Below, piece after piece: positions 5,468 through 13,641 of a DNA stretch of 15,784 bases. Source of the DNA: an uncultured Oscillibacter sp. (GTDB taxonomy: Bacteria > Bacillota_A > Clostridia > Oscillospirales > Oscillospiraceae); NCBI GenBank assembly GCA_902462475.1, contig CABQCB010000018.1:1-15784 (forward strand), written 5' to 3'. Both the position numbers and the translations under genes were made by a program. Positions within the stretch are counted from its first letter, which is position 1. The number at the start of each line of letters is the position of its first letter. Below the pieces are notes generated by a model. The model was not told the DNA's origin and ran no database searches. It saw only the letters and a list, made by a program, of their open reading frames with translations.

Positions 5468-6475
5468 ATGGAAAACGAAGTGCGCAAAAAGCGGATTTTG
5501 AGCGGCATTCAGCCCTCCGGCGACCTGACCCTGGGCTCCTACCTGGGCGCCATCAAGAACTGGGCTGCCCTGGCCGATGAATATGATTGCTACTACATGC
5601 TGGCCGACCTGCACACCATCACGGTGCGCCAGGTGCCTGCCGACCTGCGCCGGCACACGCTGACCCAGGTGGCAGCCTATATCGCCAGCGGACTGGACCC
5701 GGAGAAGAACACGCTGTTCATCCAGTCCCATGTGCCCGCCCACACCCAGCTGGGCTGGGTGCTGGACTGCTACACCATGTTCGGCGAGCTCTCCCGCATG
5801 ACCCAGTTCAAGGATAAATCCGCCAAAAATGCCGACAATATCAATGCGGGCCTCTTTACCTATCCCGCGCTGATGGCGGCGGACATCCTGCTCTACCAGG
5901 CGGATCTGGTGCCCGTGGGCGGCGACCAAAAGCAGCATGTGGAGATCTGCCGGGATGTGGCCTCCCGCTTCAATGGGCTCTACGGCGACGTGTTCAACAT
6001 CCCGGAGCCTTACATCCCCCCTGTCGGCGCCCGCGTTATGAGCCTGGCCAACCCGGCAAACAAAATGAGCAAGTCCGACAAGGACCCCAACGGCTGCGTG
6101 TACATGCTGGACAAGCCTGAGGACATCATGCGCAAGTTCAAAAAGGCCGTTACGGACTCCGATGCCTGCGTGCGCTATGACAAGGAGCAAAAGCCCGGTG
6201 TGTCCAACCTGATGCAGATCTACTCCGTGGCCACGGGCAAGAGCTTCCAGGAAATCGAGAAGGAGTTTGAAGGACGCGGCTACGGCGATTTCAAGAAGGC
6301 TGTGGGCGAGTCTGTGGTGGAGCTGCTGCGCCCCATCCGGGAGGAGACGGAACGCCTCCTGGCAGACAAGGCGTATCTGGAGAGTGTGTACCGCGCCGGT
6401 GCCGAGAAGGCCAGCCGGGTGGCTGACCGTACCCTGTCCAAGGTGTATAAGAAGGTCGGCTTCCTGGCCCGCTGA
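5468..6475 (+). CDS. trpS: Tryptophan--tRNA ligase
   Basis: A complete 335-residue class I aminoacyl-tRNA synthetase that charges tRNA-Trp. The HIGH-equivalent signature is in QPSGDLTLGSYLGA (15-28), and the KMSKS loop is NKMSKSD (198-204). MLADLHTIT, GELSRMTQFKDK, GGDQKQHVE and FTYPALMAADILLYQADLVPV are typical TrpRS blocks. The ATG at 5468 is chosen because GAGGTGG lies 5 bases upstream; the longer frame would start within the preceding terminator. It is the first gene of a four-gene operon and is 11 bases from tagO. The length is normal for bacterial TrpRS. Confidence 0.97.
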   Translation: MENEVRKKRILSGIQPSGDLTLGSYLGAIKNWAALADEYDCYYMLADLHTITVRQVPADLRRHTLTQVAAYIASGLDPEKNTLFIQSHVPAHTQLGWVLDCYTMFGELSRMTQFKDKSAKNADNINAGLFTYPALMAADILLYQADLVPVGGDQKQHVEICRDVASRFNGLYGDVFNIPEPYIPPVGARVMSLANPANKMSKSDKDPNGCVYMLDKPEDIMRKFKKAVTDSDACVRYDKEQKPGVSNLMQIYSVATGKSFQEIEKEFEGRGYGDFKKAVGESVVELLRPIREETERLLADKAYLESVYRAGAEKASRVADRTLSKVYKKVGFLAR

Positions 6476-6486
6476 GGAGGACCTCC

Positions 6487-7620
6487 ATGAATATCGGAAA
6501 TCAACTGCTGTTCTATGTGATCCTGGCCATGGCGGTGGCGCTGGTGGTCAGTTTTCTCATGACTCCCGTGGTCAAGACTTTCGCCTACAAGGTGGGTGCC
6601 ATCGATGTGCCAAAGGACGCCCGGCGCATGCACAAGGTGCCCATCCCCCGTCTGGGCGGTCTGGCCATCTTCATCGGCTTTATGGTGAGCATCCTGCTCT
6701 TCGTCCCCATTACGCCGGAGATCCAGAGCATTTTGCTGGGTGCGGTGATCATTGTGGTGCTGGGTGTGGTGGATGATATCATGGCCCTGCCTGCCATGCT
6801 GAAATTCGTGGTGCAGATCGTCGCCGCCGCCATCCCCGCCACTCACGGCGTCACCATTCAGGCGTTTTCCAATCCCAATATCTTTTCGGAAAATGTCTAT
6901 TGGGTCCTGGGCGGGCTGTCCATTCCCTTTACCATTCTCTGGATCGTGGCCATCACCAACTCCGTGAATCTGATCGACGGACTGGACGGCCTTGCAAACG
7001 GCGTCTCCGCTATCTCCGCCACCACCATGCTGGTCATCGCCATGCTGGCCTCCGAGGCTCAGGTGGCGGTGGTCATGGCGGCGCTGGTGGGTGCGTGCGT
7101 TGGATTCATGCCGTATAACCTCAACCCTGCCAAGATGTTCATGGGCGATACCGGCGCTACGTTTTTGGGCTATATTCTTGCCACCATGTCCATCCAGGGC
7201 CTTTTCAAGTATTACGCAGTCATCTCCTTCGTGGTGCCGTTTTTGATCCTGGGCCTGCCGATTTTCGATACGGCCTTCGCGTTTATCCGCCGCATCGCCC
7301 ACGGACAAAGCCCTATGCATGCTGACCGCAGCCATATCCATCACCGGCTGATCGACATGGGCCTCAACCAAAAGCAGGCGGTGGCTACACTGTATGTCAT
7401 CTCTGCCATCCTGGGCCTTTCCGCTGTGGTGCTGACCACCGGCGGTGAGGGCAAGGCCATGCTCCTCTTCGCGGCGCTTTGCATCGTGGCGGTGGTGGCT
7501 GCCCGGGTGGTGTTCCCCAAGGAGGTCAAGGAAGAACTGCGGGAGGAGCTCCACGAGGAGCTGGAAGAGATCAAAGAGCACGGGCACCGGAAGGAACCCG
7601 AGAAAGATGAGGAATCATAA
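6487..7620 (+). CDS. tagO: Undecaprenyl-phosphate GlcNAc-1-phosphate transferase (TagO/WecA family)
   Basis: A polytopic membrane enzyme that transfers GlcNAc-1-phosphate from UDP-GlcNAc to undecaprenyl phosphate, the first step in wall teichoic acid or related glycopolymer synthesis. Signature motifs are GVVDD (D96, D97), ITNSVNLIDGLDGLA (156-170), FMGDTG (218-223) and the WecA/TagO-type HADRSHIHHRL (278-288), which separates it from MraY. There are roughly ten or more hydrophobic segments. A Glu/Lys-rich hydrophilic tail (about 345-377) extends beyond the last helix. The start at 6487 follows GAGGAGG directly after the trpS stop. wecB follows one base after the stop. Confidence 0.93.
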   Translation: MNIGNQLLFYVILAMAVALVVSFLMTPVVKTFAYKVGAIDVPKDARRMHKVPIPRLGGLAIFIGFMVSILLFVPITPEIQSILLGAVIIVVLGVVDDIMALPAMLKFVVQIVAAAIPATHGVTIQAFSNPNIFSENVYWVLGGLSIPFTILWIVAITNSVNLIDGLDGLANGVSAISATTMLVIAMLASEAQVAVVMAALVGACVGFMPYNLNPAKMFMGDTGATFLGYILATMSIQGLFKYYAVISFVVPFLILGLPIFDTAFAFIRRIAHGQSPMHADRSHIHHRLIDMGLNQKQAVATLYVISAILGLSAVVLTTGGEGKAMLLFAALCIVAVVAARVVFPKEVKEELREELHEELEEIKEHGHRKEPEKDEES

Positions 7621-7621
7621 G

Positions 7622-8767
7622 ATGGACAAGCTTCGTATCATGAGCGTATTCGGCACGCGGCCGGAGGCCATTAAGATGTGCCCGCTGGTCAAGGAACTGG
7701 CCTCCCGTCCGGAGGTGGAGAGCCTGTGCTGTGTCACTGCCCAGCACCGCCAGATGCTGGATTCCGTGCTGGAGGTCTTTGACCTGAAGCCGGACTATGA
7801 CCTGAATATCATGACGCCCCGGCAGACCCTCTCCACCATCACCAGCAAGTGCCTTGTTGGCATGGACGAGGCCATCGAGGCCCTCAAGCCTGACATGATC
7901 CTGGTCCACGGCGACACCTCCACCACCTTTGCAGGCGCACTGTCTGCCTTTTACCACCAGGTAAAGGTGGGTCATGTGGAGGCCGGTCTCCGCACTTACG
8001 ACAAATATTCTCCCTTCCCGGAGGAAATGAACCGCAAAATGGTGTCCGCCATTGCGGATCTCTACTTCTGCCCCACGGTCAACAACAAGAATAACCTCCT
8101 CAAAGAGGGCATCACCGAGGGCCTGTTCGTCACGGGAAACACCGTGATCGACGCGTTGAAGACCACCGTGCGGCCGGATTATCACTTTGCCACGGAAGAG
8201 CTGAACCGGCTGCCCTACGGCGAAAAGAAGATCATCCTCGTCACCTGCCACCGCCGTGAAAATTACGGCGAGCCCATGAAAAACATCATGCTGGCCCTGC
8301 GTCAGGTGGCAGAGGAAAACCAGGATGTGGAGCTGGTGTACCCGGTCCACCTGAGCCCGGTGGTGCAGGAGGCCGTCAATACCTACCTGCGGGGCGCGCC
8401 CCGGGTGCACCTGATCGATCCCCTGCCCGCCGACGAGATGCACAATCTCATGGCCCGGTCCTATCTGGTCATGACCGATTCCGGCGGACTGCAGGAGGAG
8501 GCCCCCGCCCTGGGCAAGCCGGTTCTGGTCATGCGCCGGGAGACGGAGCGGCCCGAGGCGGTGGATGCCGGCACCGTGCAGCTGTGCGGCGTGGTACAGG
8601 ATGACATCGTCACCATGGCTACCCGTTTGATCCGGGACAAGGCTGCCTATGAAAAAATGGCCCATGCTGTGAACCCCTACGGCGACGGACATGCCTGCCG
8701 CCGGATCGCCGATGCTATTTTGTGGCACTTCGGCCGGGGGGAGCGTCCTGCGGATTATCAGGCCTGA
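7622..8767 (+). CDS. wecB: UDP-N-acetylglucosamine 2-epimerase (non-hydrolysing)
   Basis: A complete 381-residue enzyme that interconverts UDP-GlcNAc and UDP-ManNAc; UDP-ManNAc is the second sugar donor in teichoic acid linkage-unit synthesis. The N-terminus RIMSVFGTRPEAIKM is diagnostic. Conserved catalytic-region motifs are VHGDTSTT (D99), HVEAGLR (E120), PFPEEMNR (E134/E135) and TCHRREN (H210, E213). The C-terminal nucleotide-binding block is TDSGGLQEEAPALGKPVLVMR with ETERPEAV. The ATG at 7622 is one base after the tagO stop, with its GAGGAAT ribosome site inside the tagO end. The pairing with tagO supports a cell-wall glycopolymer role rather than a capsule-only role. Confidence 0.95.
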   Translation: MDKLRIMSVFGTRPEAIKMCPLVKELASRPEVESLCCVTAQHRQMLDSVLEVFDLKPDYDLNIMTPRQTLSTITSKCLVGMDEAIEALKPDMILVHGDTSTTFAGALSAFYHQVKVGHVEAGLRTYDKYSPFPEEMNRKMVSAIADLYFCPTVNNKNNLLKEGITEGLFVTGNTVIDALKTTVRPDYHFATEELNRLPYGEKKIILVTCHRRENYGEPMKNIMLALRQVAEENQDVELVYPVHLSPVVQEAVNTYLRGAPRVHLIDPLPADEMHNLMARSYLVMTDSGGLQEEAPALGKPVLVMRRETERPEAVDAGTVQLCGVVQDDIVTMATRLIRDKAAYEKMAHAVNPYGDGHACRRIADAILWHFGRGERPADYQA

Positions 8768-8797
8768 TACGCCTGCGGGAAAGAAAGGAGGGCAGAG

Positions 8798-9544
8798 ATG
8801 GAAAGACGGAAGCTCAACCGGATTACCGCTGTTTTTTTGGTGGCAGTGGTGCTGGTGGTGGCTGCCATGCTCTTTCACAGCTTCCGAAGCCCTCCTCCCC
8901 TGGTTTTGCCGGAAGAGCAGGATGATTCCCAGCTCCCGCCGGACAGCAGTGACCAGCAGGGTGCTCTGGGAACGGTATCTGTGACGCCTCAGACTGTGCA
9001 GACGGCTGTTGCCACCCTGGAGCGCCCTGAGCAGTATCGCCGCAGCATCTGCGTGGAGCAGTACTGGGAAGGCGGCAGCGGTTCGTGGGATACTTCTGTC
9101 AGCACCAACGGCACCTGGATCCGGGCAGACCGCACGCTGGCCAGCGGGCGCGTGCGCCATTCCATTACAGACGGGAGCCTCACCTACATCTGGTACGACA
9201 GTGAAACGCGGGTCTTTTCCTCCACGGCAGATGATATTACGCCGGATATGGAGCAGAGCATCCCTACCTATGAGGATATTTTGACTTTGGATACGGAGCA
9301 GATCGCCCAGGCAGATTACCAGGTCACGGATGACTACGGCGGCTGCATTTTTGTAGAGACCGTTCCCGATGAAAACGGGTATACCCTGCGTTACTGGGTC
9401 AGCCTTGACAGCGGCCTTTTGGCCGCAGCCGAGAAGCTGCAGGAGGGGGAACTGGTCTATCACATGTGGGAGACCGCGCTGGATCTCTCCCCTGTATTTG
9501 ACGGCGAATTCACCCTTCCAAACGGCAAAACCCTTACCGACTGA
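8798..9544 (+). CDS. Uncharacterised membrane-anchored extracytoplasmic protein
   Basis: A 248-residue protein I do not recognise. It has a basic N-terminus (MERRKLNR), one hydrophobic segment (about 9-27, probably an uncleaved anchor) and a Pro/Asp/Gln-rich linker (about 31-58). The rest is a beta-rich, aromatic domain with TNGTWIRADRTL, GSLTYIWYDSETRVF and LRYWVSLDSGLLAAAEKLQ. This strand pattern recalls LolA/RseB-like folds of clostridial envelope proteins, which is a weak inference. The start at 8798 has AAAGGAGGGC upstream. It is the last gene of the trpS-tagO-wecB unit, 30 bases after wecB and before a strong terminator, suggesting an envelope role. Confidence 0.8.
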   Translation: MERRKLNRITAVFLVAVVLVVAAMLFHSFRSPPPLVLPEEQDDSQLPPDSSDQQGALGTVSVTPQTVQTAVATLERPEQYRRSICVEQYWEGGSGSWDTSVSTNGTWIRADRTLASGRVRHSITDGSLTYIWYDSETRVFSSTADDITPDMEQSIPTYEDILTLDTEQIAQADYQVTDDYGGCIFVETVPDENGYTLRYWVSLDSGLLAAAEKLQEGELVYHMWETALDLSPVFDGEFTLPNGKTLTD

Positions 9545-9554
9545 TTAATTTTAT

Positions 9555-9591
9555 AAAACCGCCGCGCACAGTCAGGTGCGCGGCGGTTTTT
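9555..9591 (+). terminator. Strong rho-independent terminator of the trpS operon
   Basis: A 15-bp perfect stem (AAAACCGCCGCGCAC at 9555-9569 with 9576-9590) and a 6-base loop are followed by a T run. The flanking A and T runs make it potentially bidirectional, but no minus-strand gene uses it here. Confidence 0.94.
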
Positions 9592-9639
9592 ATCGCTGCA
9601 TTTTATGGGAAAATGCCTGATTCTGTGCGGATTCCAGCC

Positions 9640-9668
9640 TTGACAAGTCCCGGAAGAAAAGCGATAAT
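9640..9668 (+). promoter_or_regulatory. Sigma-A promoter for gltX-spoIIM-asnA
   Basis: A perfect TTGACA (9640-9645), a 17-base spacer and GATAAT (9663-9668). The predicted start near 9675 gives a leader of about 40 bases to the gltX ATG. Confidence 0.92.
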
Positions 9669-9713
9669 ATATGTTGCTGTTTTATGAAAAAATTCTGGCA
9701 TGGAGGTACTTTC

Positions 9714-11204
9714 ATGACACTGGATAAGGCTTTTTTTGATGAACTGGAGGCCCGCATCCCCAAGGGGAAGGTCCGTACCCGGTTTGCCCCCTCCCCCACC
9801 GGCTACATGCATGTGGGCAACCTGCGCACTGCGCTGTACACCTGGCTCATCGCCCGGCATGCAGGCGGCACCTTCATCCTGCGGATCGAGGATACGGACC
9901 AGGTCCGGCAGGTGGAGGGCGCTACGGAGGTCATTTACCGCACCATGGCGGAGTGCGGACTGACCCACGATGAAGGTCCCGACGTAGGCGGCCCCGTGGG
10001 CCCCTATGTCCAGTCGGAGCGCCGCGATTTGTATCTGCCCTTTGCCCAGCTGCTGGTGGAAAAGGGCGCCGCCTACTACTGCTTCTGCGAAAAGACCGAG
10101 TCTGAGGAGGACAGCGGCGACTTTGACCGGGGCGACGATCCCTGCCGCAATCTGAGTCCGGAGGAGGTCCAGGCCAATCTGGCTGCCGGAAAGCCCTATG
10201 TCATCCGCCAGCGGATCCCCCATGAGGGCACGACCACGTTCCATGATGTCTCCTTCGGCGACATCACCGTGGAGAACAAGACGCTGGATGACCAGGTGCT
10301 TTTGAAGCGGGACGGCCTGCCCACCTATAACTTCGCCAACGTGGTGGACGATCACCTGATGGGCATTACCCATGTGGTGCGCGGCAGCGAGTACCTCTCC
10401 TCTGCTCCCAAGTACAACCTGCTCTATGAGGCCTTCGGCTGGGAGGTCCCCACGTATGTCCACTGCTCCCCTGTCATGCGGGATCAGCACAACAAGATGT
10501 CCAAGCGGCACGGCGATCCCTCCTATGAGGATCTGATCGCCCAGGGTTACCTGACGCCCGCTGTGCTGAACTATGTGGCGCTGCTGGGCTGGGCGCCCAA
10601 GGGCGAGCTGTCTGAAAAGGAAGTGTTCTCCCTGGAGGAGCTGGTGGATGCCTTTGATATCGCCGGCATCTCCAAGTCCCCTGCGATCTTCGATATCGAT
10701 AAGCTCACCTACTTCAACGCGCTGTATCTGCGCGCCCTGCCGGCGGAGGAGTTTGCCCGGGTGGCAGAGCCCTATATCCGCCAGAGCGTCAAGAACCCCG
10801 CCATCGATACGGCGGCAGTGGCGGCGCTGCTGCAGGCCCGCTGCGAAAAGCTGACGGATATCCCCGAAAAGGTGGACTTCTTTGACGCGCTGCCGGCATA
10901 CAGCGTGGACTTCTATACCAATAAAAAGTCCAAGACCAACGCAGAAATCTCCCGGGCTATGCTGGAAGCTGCCATCCCCGTTTTGGAGCAGCTGCCTGAA
11001 TGGACGCAGAGCGCCATTCATGACGGCCTTATCGATCTGGCGGCCAAGCTGGAGGTCAAGAACGCCACTCTCATGTGGCCCGTGCGCATCGCGGCAGCCG
11101 GTAAGCTGGTGACGCCCGGCGGTGCCGTGGAGATCTGCCAGATCCTGGGTAAGGAGGAGACGCTGCGCCGTCTGCGCACTGGTCTGGAGATGCTGGCACA
11201 ATGA
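9714..11204 (+). CDS. gltX: Glutamate--tRNA ligase
   Basis: A complete 496-residue class I synthetase charging tRNA-Glu. The HIGH-type motif is in RFAPSPTGYMHVGNLRTALY (HVGN 33-36); RIEDTD follows at 57-62; and KMSKR is at 261-265. A putative zinc site is formed by C123 and C125 (YYCFCEK) with C144, the region that varies between discriminating and non-discriminating enzymes. The ATG at 9714 is chosen because GGAGGT lies 6 bases upstream; the in-frame ATG at 9684 has no comparable RBS and would sit near the transcription start. The last codons overlap the spoIIM start by 4 bases. It is the first gene of a three-gene operon. Confidence 0.97.
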   Translation: MTLDKAFFDELEARIPKGKVRTRFAPSPTGYMHVGNLRTALYTWLIARHAGGTFILRIEDTDQVRQVEGATEVIYRTMAECGLTHDEGPDVGGPVGPYVQSERRDLYLPFAQLLVEKGAAYYCFCEKTESEEDSGDFDRGDDPCRNLSPEEVQANLAAGKPYVIRQRIPHEGTTTFHDVSFGDITVENKTLDDQVLLKRDGLPTYNFANVVDDHLMGITHVVRGSEYLSSAPKYNLLYEAFGWEVPTYVHCSPVMRDQHNKMSKRHGDPSYEDLIAQGYLTPAVLNYVALLGWAPKGELSEKEVFSLEELVDAFDIAGISKSPAIFDIDKLTYFNALYLRALPAEEFARVAEPYIRQSVKNPAIDTAAVAALLQARCEKLTDIPEKVDFFDALPAYSVDFYTNKKSKTNAEISRAMLEAAIPVLEQLPEWTQSAIHDGLIDLAAKLEVKNATLMWPVRIAAAGKLVTPGGAVEICQILGKEETLRRLRTGLEMLAQ

Positions 11205-11824
11205 GGTATCTCCAAGGGCAGTTTTCCCTTCTGGACAGGTCATGGCAAAGCGGATACAGCCAGGAGGTAAAACGGTCTGCCATCGCGTTCTTGGTTTTGA
11301 CGGGGCTGTTCTTTGCGCTCTGCCTGGCGGTCCCCTCTTTGCGCACCATGCTGGTGCAGCAGGTATATGATCTGGTGGGCGGCATGGATGTGACGGATGA
11401 GAGCGGCGCCCTGTCTGTGGGCGGCCTGTTTATCAATAATCTGCAGGCCTGCCTTATGATCATGCTTTATGGACTGATCCCCTATGTGCGCTTGCCGGCG
11501 CTGGCCATGGGCCTCAATGCCATGCTGCTGGGGGTCCTGGGGGCGCAGATGCTGGCCTCCGGGCAGTCTTTGGCCCTCTATTTCCTGGCGATCTTGCCCC
11601 ATGGGATCTTTGAGATCCCGGCCCTGGTGCTCTCTTTTGCCATGGGACTGTATGTGTGCGGCCATCTGACGGACCGGGTCCGCGGCCGTGAGGGCGCGCT
11701 GTCGTTTTGGGACTGCATGGAGCAGATCAGTGCGCTGTGCATTTCTGTGGTCATTCCGCTTTTGGCGGTGGCCGCGGCAGTGGAGGCCTATATAACGCCC
11801 GCGCTTTTAGGGCTGTTTTCTTGA
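11201..11824 (+). CDS. spoIIM: Stage II sporulation protein M-like membrane protein
   Basis: A 207-residue polytopic membrane protein of the SpoIIM (DUF95) family. SpoIIM forms the DMP complex with SpoIID and SpoIIP, which drives engulfment during sporulation. About five hydrophobic segments are visible, near 27-44, 75-95, 98-119, 122-154 and 177-204. The family motif LPHGIFEIPALVLS (132-145) and FINNLQA (77-83) are present, and the length is close to Bacillus SpoIIM. The start overlaps the gltX stop as ATGA, so translation is probably coupled. Some DUF95 proteins are not sporulation-specific; spoIIGA in the same window favours the sporulation role but does not prove it. Confidence 0.85.
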   Translation: MRYLQGQFSLLDRSWQSGYSQEVKRSAIAFLVLTGLFFALCLAVPSLRTMLVQQVYDLVGGMDVTDESGALSVGGLFINNLQACLMIMLYGLIPYVRLPALAMGLNAMLLGVLGAQMLASGQSLALYFLAILPHGIFEIPALVLSFAMGLYVCGHLTDRVRGREGALSFWDCMEQISALCISVVIPLLAVAAAVEAYITPALLGLFS

Positions 11825-11855
11825 GAGAATTTCTGAAAAGGATTGATGATGATAC

Positions 11856-12863
11856 ATGAGTAAACTGACCATTCCCGCCGGGTATAAGATGCCGCTGACC
11901 AACAACGAGCTGCAGCGGGCCATCGAGCTGATCCATGAGGAGTTCCAGCACAGCCTGACGGTGCGGCTGAATCTGCATCGTGTGTCCGCCCCGCTGTTTG
12001 TGGACGGAAAAACGGGCTTGAACGATGACCTTAACGGCGTGGAGCGTCCGGTGACCTTCGATATCCCCGATGTGGGCACTGACGGCCAGGTGGTGCACTC
12101 CCTGGCCAAGTGGAAGCGTTTGGCCCTCAAGCGCTATGAGTTCAAGCTGGGCACCGGCCTCTATACGGACATGAACGCCATCCGCCGGGATGAGGAAGTG
12201 GACAACCTCCACTCCATCTACGTGGACCAGTGGGACTGGGAAAAGCATATCGATGCAAAAAACCGGAATATGCAGTATCTGAAGGACACCGTGCTGGACA
12301 TCGTGGGCGCCATCTGTGACACCTCTGCCGCGCTGCGCAACGTCTTCCCTGTTCTGACCTTCAAGCCGGACCGGGAGGTCTACTTCATCACCACCCAGGA
12401 GCTGGAGGACCGCTATCCCGATCTGACGCCCAACGAGCGGGAGACGGAGATCTGCCGGGAGCATCACACGGTGTTCCTCATGCAGATCGGCAAGACCCTG
12501 CGCTCCGGCCAGAAGCACGACGGCCGCGCTCCCGACTATGATGACTGGGAGCTCAACGGCGACATCCTCATGTGGAACCCGGTGCTGGAGCGCCGCTTTG
12601 AGCTCTCCTCCATGGGTATCCGTGTGGATGCCGCTGCGCTGGACCGTCAGCTGACGGAGGCCCACTGCGACCACCGCCGCCAGCTCCCCTTCCACCAGAT
12701 GCTGCTGCGGGGCGAACTGCCCCAGTCCATCGGCGGCGGCATCGGCCAGTCCCGGCTGTGCATGCTGCTGATCGGCACCTGCCACATCGGCGAGGTGCAG
12801 GCCAGCCTCTGGGACAAAGAGACGGTGGAGGCCTGCGAGAAGGCCGGGATCACCCTGCTGTAA
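11856..12863 (+). CDS. asnA: Aspartate--ammonia ligase (asparagine synthetase A)
   Basis: A complete 335-residue enzyme that makes asparagine from aspartate, ammonia and ATP; it is structurally related to class II aminoacyl-tRNA synthetases. Family blocks are LNLHRVSAPLFV near residue 40, DDLNGVERPVTFDI, HSLAKWKRLALKRYEF, IYVDQWDWEK and the C-terminal GGGIGQSRL (293-301). Length is as in E. coli AsnA (about 330). The ATG at 11856 has AAAAGGA about 13 bases upstream, unusually far; no better in-frame start is seen. It is the last gene of the gltX operon, 31 bases after spoIIM. Confidence 0.97.
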   Translation: MSKLTIPAGYKMPLTNNELQRAIELIHEEFQHSLTVRLNLHRVSAPLFVDGKTGLNDDLNGVERPVTFDIPDVGTDGQVVHSLAKWKRLALKRYEFKLGTGLYTDMNAIRRDEEVDNLHSIYVDQWDWEKHIDAKNRNMQYLKDTVLDIVGAICDTSAALRNVFPVLTFKPDREVYFITTQELEDRYPDLTPNERETEICREHHTVFLMQIGKTLRSGQKHDGRAPDYDDWELNGDILMWNPVLERRFELSSMGIRVDAAALDRQLTEAHCDHRRQLPFHQMLLRGELPQSIGGGIGQSRLCMLLIGTCHIGEVQASLWDKETVEACEKAGITLL

Positions 12864-12879
12864 TAAAATCCATACAACA

Positions 12880-12913
12880 AAAAAGGAAGCAGCCGAAAGG
12901 CTGCTTCCTTTTT
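12880..12913. terminator. Bidirectional terminator between asnA and the V-ATPase operon
   Basis: A 15-bp perfect stem (12880-12894 with 12899-12913, core GGAAGCAGCC/GGCTGCTTCC) has a GAAA tetraloop and five A/T pairs at the base. It gives a T tract on each strand, serving both convergent operons. Confidence 0.93.
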
Positions 12914-12914
12914 C

Positions 12915-13625
12915 TTATGCTTTTTGCGGTGCTTCCTTTTGCGCAAAGGCTTCCATAGCCTGCTGGTCCGCTTCCCGCTTTTCCTCGATGGCTTCCTTCA
13001 GAAGCATATCCTTCACCTTCATCAGCCGGGTGGTGGTAGCGCGGTCATTTTCATCCAGCTTCATGGTGATATAGCGGATAGCCTCCTGGGTATTGGGGAT
13101 CATCACGTACTCCAGCGCGTTGACGCGGCGCCGGGTCTTTTCGATCTCCTCTGCCATCAGCTGGGCGGATTTTTCGATCTCCGCCAGCTTGAGCATCTTC
13201 ATAAAGACCTTGCCCAGGGCGTCCACCGCTGTATCCAGCTCACCGGACGTGGATGCAAAGCCGTAGGGATAGATATCCGCGTCGGACTTGGTCTTGGTCT
13301 GGAAGTGGTACACCGGGACATTGACGGACATGATGTTCTGGAACGTCTGGGTCAGCTCCACACTCTGCTTGGGATAGAGCAGTGCCTGCTCCAGGGCCTC
13401 AGAGCTCATGATGGCGGAAGCGACGGTGAAGGATTTATGCACCGTCATCAGTTCCTCTTCCACCTCAGCACGGAGAGAGCGCACCTCCCGCACCGTGTCC
13501 AGAAACTGCTTCATCAGCTCATCCCGCTTGTCCTTGAGCAGCTTGTGGCCCCGCTGAGCGGTGCGCAGCTTGCCCTTGAGGCGGGTGAGCTCCATACGGG
13601 TGGGGCTTACCGTGATATTTGCCAT
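12915..13625 (-). CDS. ntpD: V-type ATP synthase subunit D
   Basis: A 236-residue central-stalk subunit that transmits rotation between the catalytic A3B3 head and the membrane ring. The N-terminus (MANITVSPTRMELTRLKGKL) and the following GHKLLKDKRDEL are diagnostic. Long helical regions at both ends (about 1-65 and 145-215) would form the coiled-coil shaft. EKTRRRVNALEYVMIPN is the conserved C-terminal block. The start at 13625 has GGAGGGGG upstream and is 16 bases after ntpB. The stop abuts the bidirectional terminator, so D is the last gene of the operon. No later subunit gene follows on this strand. Confidence 0.96.
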   Translation of the reverse strand: MANITVSPTRMELTRLKGKLRTAQRGHKLLKDKRDELMKQFLDTVREVRSLRAEVEEELMTVHKSFTVASAIMSSEALEQALLYPKQSVELTQTFQNIMSVNVPVYHFQTKTKSDADIYPYGFASTSGELDTAVDALGKVFMKMLKLAEIEKSAQLMAEEIEKTRRRVNALEYVMIPNTQEAIRYITMKLDENDRATTTRLMKVKDMLLKEAIEEKREADQQAMEAFAQKEAPQKA

Positions 13626-13641
13626 TGGTTACCCCCTCCTC

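Noticed and set aside
7571..9463. Minus-strand open frame of 630 codons
   Set aside because: It lies opposite wecB and the anchored protein gene and has antisense-type composition with no recognisable motif. Stop codons are rare in this phase in GC-rich DNA.
9603..11243. Minus-strand open frame of 546 codons
   Set aside because: It is antisense to gltX, whose motifs, RBS and promoter are all clear.
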